The position numbers and the translations under genes were made by a program. Positions 43,847 through 53,384 of a stretch of DNA of 64,000 bases are shown in pieces. Source of the DNA: Lepiota brunneoincarnata (taxonomy: Eukaryota > Basidiomycota > Agaricomycetes > Agaricales > Agaricaceae); NCBI GenBank assembly GCA_023014365.1, contig JAEBUN010000007.1, positions 1,426,001 through 1,490,000 of the forward strand. Reading direction: 5' to 3'. The notes below the pieces were generated by a model, which did no database searches, was not told the origin of the DNA, and saw only the letters and a program-made list of their open reading frames with translations. Numbering within the stretch: position 1 is the first letter of the stretch; each line of letters begins with the position of its first letter.

Positions 43847-45131
43847 TGAAAAGGTAGAAACGTTCGTATGTTTTAATATGGATAGTGGGCTTGTTTTCAC
43901 TAAGCTTAGCCGAAATTCGATAAGCTTAAGCTAATACAAGTGGAATGAGATAGATAAGGAACAGTTTCGTCTTTTAGGGTGTTCTGGGGGTGCGTTCTGA
44001 CAGCGAAATTCAAGAGAGTAGTGTTTTAGAGGTTAACGAACAGCCGTTGAAGTTATCTTAGCCGTACGGTGCAACAATGAAAGGACAATCCCTGTCAATT
44101 CAAAGCGCGGGGTCTCTAGTCTCTGGTCTCTGGTCTCTGTCTCTGTCTCTGTCTCTAGCACTCTGGAACTCTAAACTCTGAACTCTGGTCTCTGTCTCTG
44201 TCTCTGGGTTGGTCGACGACCGAAGAATTCACACTTAACGACGCACACTAAATAGCCCTCTGAAACCGTTCTTGATCACGGCTCGCAGACTTGTGTGTGG
44301 AAGCGGGGGTGAGACCTCTTGCTTCTCCACGAACAAGTGCGACCGTATTTATATTGTTTAGATACATACAAGAGATAGTAAATATGAAATAGAAAACAAT
44401 AAGCTTAATTGTTACAGGCACTGTAGAACATTTTGGAAGGTTCGGCAGCATTTCTACCTTGCCCTGGGTTATGGGTTTTTCTCTGATTAACGAATGGCAA
44501 TCCAGCCAGACGTGTTTCGTGCTCGTCTGCATTATTCTGCGTCCACGCGAGCGCGTTAAGACTCCGGATCAATTATGATCGGAATGTATAGCGGATGGAC
44601 AGTCCCTTGATCCGTTGTAATTAATCTCAGATAAGCAATAGGCCGAGGTGCCGGGACCCACAAAGCACTCGTTAATTAGGAGTCTTTGATATTTCTAGGG
44701 TTTTGGGCATCGGGTGTCGCCTCCCGAACGTTGAACGTTCCGTTCCGTGGTCCGGTCATCATTATTGGGCTCGCTTTCGACGTAATACTCCTGCGACAGC
44801 CGCTAGGTACATTCTTTATATTCAAACGCATCCGGGTTCATCAGAAAACTGCTCGTAAGGTCCCTTGATGCGACCGGAGTATACTCGATAGACTATGTAG
44901 AGTCCTGAATCCCTCTGGAAAGCGTTCCGATAGTTTGGTTCACTAAGCTTAGTGATAATGAACTGGTTTGAACACTTCCAAGGCTCGAATATCCTCAATT
45001 CGGTCGAACTGGCTACTACGGGACATAGTACCAATCCTCTATAGAGTTCTTTAATGATATAGCCAATGATTCTATGTAGAGAATCGTTCCGGAGTACGGA
45101 ATTCATGTATAGGCGTGAAATCGGCGTATCA
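43847..45131 (-). repeat. 5' LTR of element 2 (1,285 bp)
   Basis: The same length and layout as 23050-24334. It is upstream of gag on the minus strand and should contain its promoter. Confidence 0.93.
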
Positions 45132-45158
45132 CCGACCCGCACCGGCTCTAACAGTCAC

Positions 45159-46279
45159 ACTTCAAACAACCTGAAATATGCTCAAGCAGAACAATTTCTG
45201 GTCTGTTGTTAAGACCAAATAACTTCTTCTTAAGAAGCAACACTGAACTACTCACTTCAAATTGCCTACAAGTACAAGGATTGGACAGTGGAAGATTGGA
45301 AATAGATATTATGGATAGACAAAACAAAAATCAACAAGCTTGGATCATATGGGAAGATGTATAAGGGGGGATGGACTCTCAGACAAGACTATTGTTCCTA
45401 CTATTAAGCATGAAGATGGTGGTAACATCATAGTATGTATGGCAGGCTATGGGGTGGAAAGGAGTAGGGAATGCTAGTGGAGGTTGAGAGGATCATAGAT
45501 GTAGAGCAGTACTGTGAGTGTTATCAGAAATCCATATCAGAAGGACAGTTATATTTAGCTTAAATTCCCATGTCACTATGAAATGATCAGTAGTGTACAT
45601 CAGAAGGACTATACTTAGCTTATGACTCATTTCTTATCTCTGACTCATAATTACTTGGGTCCAGACACTTATAGTAGGAGCACAGCCACACTCAGTAGTA
45701 TATAAGAATATAGTACATCTCTATGTATCCTTATCTTAGTGTTATACAGTTCTTGCCTCCTATACCTCTTTGCCCATAAACCAGCTGGACTTATAGTGCT
45801 CCAGTCATCTCCAAGTCATGCCTAGTAGGATAAGACCAAGTCTGTATAGACATCTTGCCTCAAATGCCATGCTACTCAAGAGTGAACCCCTAACCTGGGT
45901 AACAGTGAGATTTTGGAGTATGAGATGGTGAATAGCTTTGAAACTTTGGAGATAGAGGAGGAGTGGATATTCCAGGTAGGACAATGATCCAAAATACAAG
46001 TATAAAAGGGTAACAGAGTGGTTTCAAGATAACAATATGCAAGTTTTACTATGGCTAGCACAATCCCCTGACTTCAATTCCATTGAACACCTTTGGATAT
46101 ACCTGAAGAACCCATTGAAGGGATATAAGAAACCACCTGAGGGAATACATGAATTATGGGACAGGTTGGTAGTAAAGTGGAATAGGATTGCTGCAAAAAT
46201 GTATCAAAAGCTTATAGAAAGCATAACTAGAAGGCTCAAGGCAGTTATTAAGGTAAAAGGAGGCAATTCAAAGTATTAA
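45159..46279 (+). pseudogene. DDE part of Tc1-like transposase A, split by a solo LTR
   Basis: Shifted frames give KDWTVEDWK near 45275, a WTDETKIN-like first catalytic block, then QQDNDPKYKSK-like and QSPDFNSIEHLWIYLKN blocks (46050-46110), and end SKY-stop at 46279. The DDE order matches Tc1 transposases. A 386-bp solo LTR interrupts it at 45519. Many stops are present. Confidence 0.8.
45519..45904 (+). mobile_element. solo LTR of the element 3 family inside transposase A
   Basis: TGTTATCAGAAATCC to CTGGGTAACA, 386 bp, flanked by GTGAG (45514-45518 and 45905-45909). Copy C has the empty site GTACTGTGAGATTTTGG near 51090. It is diverged from 26810-27196. Confidence 0.9.
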
Positions 46280-46291
46280 TTAAGTAGATAA

Positions 46292-46507
46292 TAGAGGATC
46301 AAAAAACTGTCCCAATGAGTTAATATTTCAAATAATTAATTAATCCATTATTTCTTGGATGAATCACATAGTTTAAACAGATTCGGAATTCTAATATGGT
46401 ATAATTACCATACTCTATTTTTCCAAATATTTACATAATCACCTTAGTCCACTGTTGGCTGATCTTTCCAAATAGTGAATACATTGGGACAGTTTTTTGA
46501 TCCACTG
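46292..46507 (-). repeat. right long terminal inverted repeat of element A
   Basis: This is the reverse complement of the 13951-14165 unit with scattered changes. The outer 26-bp end is at 46482-46507 and the inner inverted copy at about 46292-46317. It is followed by TA and then by transposase B sequence. Confidence 0.8.
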
Positions 46508-46509
46508 TA

Positions 46510-46909
46510 TCACTAAGCCTCTCCCCTACCCTTTTCCACACCCAAACCCTAGGCAATTTATTTTAATCTCACCTGACCAAATAACCCTTTTCCAGTCCTC
46601 CATTGTCCACTCTGCATGTACTTCTGCCCACTCTAGCCTTTTTCTCTTGTATATAACAGAAGGTTTAGGCCTTTTCTGCTTGACTACAGCTTTCATTCCA
46701 ACCTTTCTAATTGCTCTACAAACTGTTTTGGAGGATAGAGATTGGTCAATAACAGTACAAAAAGTTCTTTTGGAGGATAGAGATTGGTCAATAACAGTAC
46801 AAAAAGTTCTTGTGATTTGGAAGGCATTTTTGACCTTGTGGAATATAATAAGATAGGTAGCATATGTTATGAACAGTCCAGACAAAGAGGAGCTGGAACA
46901 GATATACAA
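46510..46909 (-). pseudogene. N-terminal half of Tc1-like transposase B
   Basis: Minus-strand frame with RTFCTVIDQSLSSKTVCRAI (helix-turn-helix region), KRLEWAEVHAEWTMEDWKRV and IWSGEIKIN, where the first catalytic Asp appears as Gly. It continues at 13950 after element A. It contains a 42-bp tandem duplication. Confidence 0.8.
46728..46811. repeat. 42-bp tandem duplication in transposase B
   Basis: TTGGAGGATAGAGATTGGTC and the following 22 bases occur twice in tandem (46728-46769 and 46770-46811). The frame is kept because 42 is divisible by three. Confidence 0.85.
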
Positions 46910-47543
46910 TTATATGAGATGGGTACAGGAATATAAAGATGAAGAGGAAGAGTATTATAATACCATGCAGGACTTGGCAAGAGATGCAGGGATGAAGATA
47001 ATGCTAGAAGATATTCTGGAATCCCTAAGGAGGAAGGAGACAGTTATAGATTGACAGATCCAACCTTTGACATAGATGGAGATACTGAGAGAATGGAGAG
47101 CAAGAATGGAGAAAAAGCTATAGAGATAGGATCAGGAGAAGGAGAATATGAGTCAGAGGAAAATGATGGAACATTGCACAGCAGTGGAATGGAGAACAAG
47201 GACAGTGACTCATTGTAAGATAAGTATAGTAGCAGGATGCCATCAGCTAGGATGCACATCATGGTCAAGGCTATGTAAGACAAGTAGAAATAGCCCTATA
47301 ACCTATAACAAGTACATATATAGCACCTCATAGATATATAAAGGCTTGTATAAATAGAGATTAAAGCTCTAAGTTAACAGCAGTCATTAACCACTCTCTA
47401 GCCTTAACTTGGTATGTTCTCTCATTATCTCATTGAGTGCAATTCACTAAGCTTTGCAAGGCCAACTGTCTCAGACACCTTGTAAAGTGATTGAAGGCTT
47501 TCTCCAGTTATCTTTGGATACAGAAGGAGCAAGGATTATAACA
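46868..47543 (+). mobile_element. inverted 3' fragment of the element 4 family (ORF tail plus LTR)
   Basis: The plus strand reads MNSPDKEELEQIYNY and NTMQDLARDAGMKI, matching the element 4 ORF at 52352-51747, then an LTR from about 47214 to 47543 ending GGATTATAACA. It is truncated on its left by transposase B. Confidence 0.75.
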
Positions 47544-50100
47544 GCATATTTGGTATTACCAACAGAAAGCTTGGTTGGATGGCTACCAAGTGACTTTGAA
47601 AATGTTAAATGATGTTAGGAGTGAAGGCAAGGTATAGTGCTGAGGCCAAGACCAGTGGTAGAAACAATATGGGTAGCAGAGTGAACTTTATCCAAAAGGG
47701 ACAGAAGTATGATTGTATTAGGTCATACAGAGAGATTGCAAGTTAGCAAAATGAAGTTGGGGGAGTGGTGTGAGCTATGGGAGTGAGCAGCTGTATTTAT
47801 ACATTATTCCAATCAGTCACATGTTATTTATTTGCACTTATTTGGCTGTAATAAGCAAAATCATGTAATTAGAGTAGAGATGGATAAAACCCTTCTAATG
47901 ATCTTAAATGATTGTTTAATTCACCAACTTCCTAAATTGGTATATGACATAATGACATTTTGCAGGATAGTATATGAGCCACATGGGTATTCCCAATTAA
48001 AATATGAAGGTTTCAGCTTTAGTAGGTAGACAGTTATTAACATATTTGTTGAAGTATAAAAAACATTGAAAGAGTTTTGTCCCTTACTGTATATGCATAT
48101 ATCCTACCTACAATGTAGCCATCACAAGGCAGTCAGGTGACCCAGGAATTGGCATTTGATCAGTTTGCCAAAATTACCAATTCCTACAGAAGTTACATTG
48201 CTAAAATATCTACATTTGCAGGAAAACATATCTTACTGACTATGGTTACCATAACTATGTACCTTGGCTATAATAAAGATAAAAAATATGTCCACCAACC
48301 TGAAGCCTGCTGGAACCAGCTTCAGGTTGGTCATCACTATTGCCACTGACAGGATAAACATGGTCATAACCATCACCCCTATTGTAGCTATCCTTAGTCC
48401 TATAACTATGAGAGGGGTGACCATAATTACTACTATGATAACTGTTATCACTACCATTTCCCCCATTTTCACTACTTCTACCACCACTACTGCTGCTATA
48501 ACCTATAACTATGATCACAAGTACTACCTACTACTACTGCTATTACCACTATTTCCCCCATTTCCACTGCTACTACCATTACCACCTATTGCTACTAAGT
48601 GGAGTAATTTGGGTCAATTATCTGGACTAAAGCATCACTTAGTACAAGATAGATGCTGCAGTATCCATAATGATTACTTGTCACAGGACTATTAAGCAGT
48701 TTGTATTAGATGCTGATTATATTTTGATTTTAACACTGTTGAAGGACCCCCTTCTTCTTGTATCCATAGATACAGTATATTATATCTAGTATAAAAGGTT
48801 AGCATGTGTGTGAGAGGGAAGAGGAAAGCTGAAGCATATATTGGTTGAGTAATAATGGTATAAGCAGAATAGCTCAGGATTGATAGGTGGAGATATATAG
48901 ATCTAGTTTACTCTTGGTAGTTTTAAGTACTACATGCAAGACTCTGATATCTCAGCTTAGTTGGTGTCAACACAGCTGATATCAATCTCCAAGGCAAGTG
49001 CTTCAGTAAAGACCATTGTAGAAAAGTATTGTGATTGTAATAATACTCAGTTATTTTTTGTCCATATCCAATGACCCCACTTTCACTGTCTTAAGTACCC
49101 TTCAGACCCTCAACATTATATATAAATCTATCTTTTACTTGGCACTGCCCTTGCTGTTATAATCCTTGATTCCTTATAGTATGCATGATAGCAACTAGAG
49201 AAGGCTTTCAATTACTCTACAAAGTGTCTGAGACAGTTAGCCTTATAAAGCTTAGTAAACTAAGATAGATATTATCAGAATTCTCTATCAGAAAGACTAT
49301 ACTACATTTAAATAGAAGATTTGTCATAGTAAAAAAGCTATCAAGTGTCATATCACTCTGAAACAATCAGAAGTGCATATCAGAACAAGTCTATAGATAG
49401 ATATGACTTACTATGACTTGGTATAACTCACTTTACCTAGGTCTAGTTATATATAGCACTATGAGACTAAATATGTAGTAATTTATAGTCAGAAATCATC
49501 AAAAAGTAAGAATCGCACTATATAAGTATCATTTTTAGGAGGGTATGTAATAATGATGTACATAAGAATCCCAACAGATAGTGTTATTTTTTCAAAAAAA
49601 AGAGTCATAATTCTTTAATAATTCAATTAGAATTCCAACAACTTCTGATATAATTTTCCACACATCTGGTCTTATAGTATAGTAGGAGCACAGCCTTACT
49701 TAGTAGTATAGTAGTATATAAGAACATGGCTCTCTATTACAATTTCTTATCCCTCTTATCTCTTTACCTTCATCAGCTGGACTAAGAAGCATTCACTGTT
49801 ATCAGAATTCCTTATCAGAAGGACTATACTATAGATCTATCAAAGTAGACAGTTATCAGGTGTTATATTACTCTGAAACAATCAGAAATGTAGTCTATAC
49901 TTAGATATAACTCACCATGACTCACTCACTGTGAAGACCCTAGGAAGTTGTAAAATGTGATATTAAAGAGTGAAGTGTGTAAATAGTTATGGATAGTGTT
50001 GTTTCTCAAGATGTAGGAAAAAACAACATTTTTGGTAAGGTCATTTTCAGTGGTAAGTCTAGATATTTATGCCAGATAATGTCATGGGTATAATGATGTA
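47544..50100. other. AT-rich repeat graveyard
   Basis: No intact gene. An LTR fragment related to element 4 lies near 49155-49265 (TGTTATAATCC ... GCCTTATAAAGCTTAG). Diverged element 3 LTR starts lie near 49270 and 49798 (TTATCAGAATTC). Low-complexity ACY-rich DNA lies at 48360-48590, reading as a Gly/Ser/Asn-rich stretch on the minus strand. A small unassigned frame lies at 47832-48029. Confidence 0.55.
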
Positions 50101-51418
50101 CAGTAGGTCAAAAAACTGTCCCAATGTTTTCACCATTTGGAAAGATCAGTGAATAGTGGACCAATGTGATTACGTAAATACTTGGGAAAATAGACAATGA
50201 TAATATAGCATATTGGGAATCCAGAATCCGTTTAAACCACGTGATTTATCTAAGGAGTAATGGATCAATTAATCATTTAAAATATTAACTCATTGGGACA
50301 GTTTTTTGACCCTCTGTCATTTTCCTAAAATCTGGTGTTGGACAGGCCAAATCAATACCAAATCAAGTGTGAGGATAATGAAAATTGTCATGTGACCTCT
50401 TCTATATCACATGATCATATTTAAATCACTTCAACCATCTTTTCATCTTACCATTATATTATAAAAACTATATCTTTTACCCAGTGCTCTCAAGTCATTT
50501 TTCTTCTTCAGAATGGCTATTCCCTGCAACAAACTCAGTTCAAACTGGTCTAAGCAAGAGTACTATTGAGCACATTATGAAAGAAGTTGATCATGATGAG
50601 GAAAACAATAAAGGAAGATAATCCTCCATGCTATCTTCTCAGAATAAATAATCAATAATTGACTAAATCACCCCTGGGAAGCTAGACAATGCTGTTCAAG
50701 CCTACTCAATTCATCAATCCTATCTTTTCTACTCCTGTCACACTTCAAACAATCTGAAATATGCTCAAGAAGAACAATTTCTGGTTTGTTGTTATGACTA
50801 AATGACCTCTTCTTAAGAAGCAATACTGAATTGCTCACTTCAAATTCACTACAAGCACAAGGATTGGACAGTGGAAGATTGAAAAAGGATATTATGGACA
50901 GATGAAACAAAAATCAACAAGCTTGGGTCATATGAGAAGATGTATAAGGGGGGAAGGACTCACAGATAAGACTATTATTCCTACTGTTAAGCATAAAGGT
51001 GGTAGTAACATTATGGTATGGCAGGCTATGGGATAGGAAAGGAGTAGGAATGCTAGTGGAGATTGAAGGGATTATAGATGTAGAGCAGTACTGTGAGATT
51101 TTGGAGTATAGGATAGTGAACAGCTTTAAAACTTTGGAGATAGAGGAGAAGGAGTAGGTATCCCAGTAGGACAATGACCCAAAATACAAGTCTAAAAGTG
51201 CAACAGAGTGGTTTGAAGATAACAATATGCAAATTCTACTATAGCCTGCACAATCCCCTGACCCCAATTCCATTGGACACCTCTGGATATACCCAAAGGA
51301 CTGGTTGAAGGGGTATGAGAAACCATCTGAGGGAATACATGAATTATGGGACAGGTTGGTGGTAAAGTGGAATGGGGATGCTGCAGAAAGGTGTCAAAAA
51401 CTTATAGAAAGCATGACC
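50101..51418 (+). mobile_element. Tc1-like element C, truncated copy of element A family
   Basis: It starts with CAGTAGGTCAAAAAACTG after TA. The inner inverted end is at 50291-50316. Transposase relics lie from about 50500, including DWTVEDWK-like, QNDPKYKSK-like and QSPDPNSIGHLWIY-like blocks near 51170-51290. It is cut at 51418 by the 3' LTR of element 4. It preserves the empty sites for element 1 (near 50737) and the 45519 solo LTR (near 51090). Confidence 0.8.
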
Positions 51419-51751
51419 TGTTATGATCCATGCTCCTTCTGTATCCGAGGATAACTAGAGATGGCCTTCAATCACTCTACAAGGTGTCCAAGACAGTTGG
51501 CCTTGCAGAGCTTAGTGGATCACACTCAATGAGATAATGAGGGAACATGCCAAGTTAAGGCAGAGAGGGTTAACGACCGCTGTTAACAAGATTAAAGCTT
51601 AAGGCTTTAATCTCTACTTGTATAGGCCTTATATACCTATGAGATACCATATACTTGTTATAGGTTATTGGGCTGTTCTACTTGTCCTGTACAGTCTTGA
51701 CCATGATGTGCATCCTGGCTGATGGCATCCTACTGTTATTTATATATTACA
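51419..51751 (-). repeat. 3' LTR of element 4 (~333 bp)
   Basis: On the minus strand TGTAATATATAAATAACAG to GGATCATAACA. The upstream ORF stop lies within its first bases, and no clear PPT precedes it, so the LTR start is less certain than its end. Confidence 0.65.
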
Positions 51752-52352
51752 ATGAGTCAGTGTCCTCATTTTCCATTCCACTGCTGTGCGATGTTCCATC
51801 GCTTTCCTCTGACTCATAATTCTCTTCTCCCAATTCTATCTCCATGGATTCTCCTCCATTCTCGGTCTCTACTCTCTCAGTGCTTCCATCCATATCGGAG
51901 GTTGGATCGGTTGATCCATGGCTATCTTCTTCATCCTCGGGGTATTCCAGAATATCCTCCAGAGTTATTTCCATTCCTGCGTCTCTTGCCAAGTCCTGCA
52001 TGGCGTTGTAGTATTCCCCTTCTTCGTCTTCATATTCCTGTGCTTGCAACTGGTCTGTGGTCTCCTGTACCCATCTTGTAAAGTTGAATAATTGTTCTTG
52101 TTCCTCTCGATCAGGACTGTTCATAACATTATCCCCTTTGTAAGGTCTGATGTCCTCATCAGACATATCCTCAGTATAATCCAACAGGCTCTCCTGTGAT
52201 GTTTGATTTGGTGATGGGGTCCCAGTTGTAGTAGGGTTGGGTTCTGGAGAGTTGCTTTGATAACTTGGTAGCCTGGGGATGGTGGGTCTTGGGTAAGGTC
52301 GATGATGAGGGGTTCTCTGGAGCGAGTGGTGATGGGTGTGTTGAAGGACCAA
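51747..52352 (-). CDS. element 4 third downstream ORF, 201 aa, acidic
   Basis: His/Pro-rich N-terminus, then NQTSQESLLDYTEDMSDEDI, a helical middle (DREEQEQLFNFTRWVQETTD) and an acidic tail ending DTDSL-stop. NQTSQE is shared with the overlapping ORF of element 3. No known domain. It overlaps the previous ORF by 232 bases. Confidence 0.5.
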   Translation of the reverse strand: MVLQHTHHHSLQRTPHHRPYPRPTIPRLPSYQSNSPEPNPTTTGTPSPNQTSQESLLDYTEDMSDEDIRPYKGDNVMNSPDREEQEQLFNFTRWVQETTDQLQAQEYEDEEGEYYNAMQDLARDAGMEITLEDILEYPEDEEDSHGSTDPTSDMDGSTERVETENGGESMEIELGEENYESEESDGTSHSSGMENEDTDSL

Positions 52353-52885
52353 TTCAGAAAGTCGGTGGCTTCTGCCAGTAAATGTGGTGGTGGCATTGGT
52401 GGCTGGAATGACAATGGGGGCACCTTGAATTCAGGTGCAGAGGGGTCTGGCTGAGGTGGGGCGCTGCTTGGTGTTTGCAATAGTGTGTCAAATATTGTTG
52501 TTTGTGGTTTCATGTGTAAGGGATCAAGCTCTGCTTGGTATTCCTTGTGGGCAGCAATACAAGCTAGGTACCATACTTGCAGGTTGATGTTGGTAAGGGT
52601 TTCTTTTGCAGTGCTTCTTGTAATGGCTGGGGGCAATCTTTCGACAATATTGATATTGGTAGTGCAGGTATCCTGCCTTGATATGGCCAAATCGACAGCA
52701 GCAATTGCAGCAAGTTCTGGTGTTGGATAAGTGATTGGTGGTAGTCCCAGTGGGGGCATCATTAGAAGCAGATATAGCTTGTATAGCACTTGGTGGTTAG
52801 TTATTTGTATCCACCATGGGAGGGTTGGAAGGTTGGGTGGTAGTCCCGATAGGTAGGACAGGGCGGTCCTGACTTCCGCCTCCAT
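52121..52885 (-). CDS. element 4 second downstream ORF, 254 aa
   Basis: Contains helical segments (TLTNINLQVWYLACIAAHKE) and REPLIIDLTQDPPSP, comparable with YIDLTHDDYYEE in the zinc-knuckle ORF of element 3. Cysteine knuckles are not visible, so it may be shifted relative to its ancestor. It overlaps both neighbours. Confidence 0.45.
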   Translation of the reverse strand: MEAEVRTALSYLSGLPPNLPTLPWWIQITNHQVLYKLYLLLMMPPLGLPPITYPTPELAAIAAVDLAISRQDTCTTNINIVERLPPAITRSTAKETLTNINLQVWYLACIAAHKEYQAELDPLHMKPQTTIFDTLLQTPSSAPPQPDPSAPEFKVPPLSFQPPMPPPHLLAEATDFLNWSFNTPITTRSREPLIIDLTQDPPSPGYQVIKATLQNPTLLQLGPHHQIKHHRRACWIILRICLMRTSDLTKGIML

Positions 52886-53384
52886 TGCTCAGGCTTGGGA
52901 TTGGACTCTTGAATGGGAATTTGGTGAGAGTGGTTGATAACATGGCAGAAATGGTAGCACGGTCCTGTTCCTCTGTTGTGCTAGAAAGAATAGTGGTGCA
53001 TAGTTCTTGGAATTCTGTTGTTTGGTTGTAGATGAGGCGCTTGTGATACAGAAGAGCAGTAAATGTCTTCCAGCAGGTATCGACCAGGGTTACCATTGCT
53101 GGACTGCATTTAAGACAGGTTCCAGTAATATGAAAGGGAACTTCATGTAGAAGGATGGATCGTATTTCGGATTGATTGGAGGAAAGGAAGGTATGCCAGA
53201 TGATATAAGGACTGTTGGTCCTGTCTGGTTGGTTGTCAATGGTATTGGCAGCAGGGCCAGGTTGGCTATTTCCTGCAATGTGGTTTGCCAGGGATATGAT
53301 TCTTTCCCAGATGAGAAGGTGTCCATTGTTGTCTGGCTCTGGGAGGTCTGGGGTGGTTGCTTGAGTGTTGGGTGGTTGGGTCAT
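52797..53384 (-). CDS. element 4 first downstream ORF, 195 aa
   Basis: Overlaps the chromodomain end of pol in another frame. Contains YIIWHTFLSSNQSEIRSILL and CLKCSPAMVTLVDTCWKTF. No known domain. It may be the start of the same downstream coding region as in element 3. Confidence 0.4.
   Translation of the reverse strand: MTQPPNTQATTPDLPEPDNNGHLLIWERIISLANHIAGNSQPGPAANTIDNQPDRTNSPYIIWHTFLSSNQSEIRSILLHEVPFHITGTCLKCSPAMVTLVDTCWKTFTALLYHKRLIYNQTTEFQELCTTILSSTTEEQDRATISAMLSTTLTKFPFKSPIPSLSNGGGSQDRPVLPIGTTTQPSNPPMVDTNN

Larger units (their letters stand above)
23050..45131 (-). mobile_element. LTR retrotransposon element 2, ambisense, ~13.9 kb without element 3
   Basis: Two 1,285-bp LTRs lie at 23050-24334 and 43847-45131, with CCGA on both sides of the element. 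Read on the minus strand the LTR begins TGATACGCCG and ends CTACCTTTTCA. Two bases inside the 5' LTR is a PBS (43844 downwards), and next to the 3' LTR is a PPT (24335-24343). Gag, protease and pol run on the minus strand from 43541 to 36944. Genes A and B run on the plus strand between pol and the 3' LTR. I count three differences between the LTRs, so it inserted recently. It contains 28 copies of TAAGCTTA. Confidence 0.92.
15227..45153 (+). mobile_element. Ty3/gypsy element 1 (chromodomain type), 3' LTR split by element 2
   Basis: The element is flanked by GTCAC duplications at 15222-15226 and 45154-45158, and the uninterrupted site is seen in copy C near 50737-50741. The LTR begins TGTCATATCC and ends CTCTAACA. 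A purine-rich AAAGGGGGGGCAC tract (about 22394-22406) precedes the 3' LTR. Gag, pol and an antisense gene lie inside. The two LTRs differ at many sites, mostly CpG transitions, so this is the older of the inner layers. Confidence 0.92.
13951..46507 (+). mobile_element. Tc1/mariner-like element A, interrupted by gypsy element 1
   Basis: The ends are CAGTGGGTCAAAAAACTG at 13951 and its inverse ending at 46507, each flanked by TA (13949-13950 and 46508-46509). Without the insertions at 15227-45153 (plus its 5-bp duplication) and 45519-45904, the element is about 2.2 kb. Its transposase runs on the plus strand. A partial copy of the same family (C) lies at 50101-51418 and provides the empty site for both later insertions. 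Confidence 0.85.
13480..46909 (-). mobile_element. Tc1/mariner-like element B, outermost layer of the nest (interrupted)
   Basis: Two halves of one minus-strand transposase lie at 46909-46510 (N-terminal) and 13950-13480 (C-terminal), separated by element A inserted at a TA. Joining the sequence across one TA restores the usual LSD-R linker that precedes the GGGSIM block, apart from a one-base slip. The outer limits and terminal repeats could not be fixed; 13480 and 46909 are the limits of recognisable coding sequence. Confidence 0.75.

Noticed and set aside
23050..45131. The repeats at 23050 and 43847 as a segmental duplication of flanking genes.
   Set aside because: Equal length, TG/CA ends, PBS, PPT and a 4-bp target duplication identify them as LTRs of one element.
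46497..46856. A 119-codon plus-strand ORF over the Tc1 end.
   Set aside because: It starts in the terminal repeat of element A and is antisense to transposase B, with the tandem duplication keeping it open.
48255..48518. Gly/Ser/Asn-rich minus-strand ORF as a real gene.
   Set aside because: It is low-complexity triplet-rich DNA in a repeat graveyard, with an equally open frame on the other strand.
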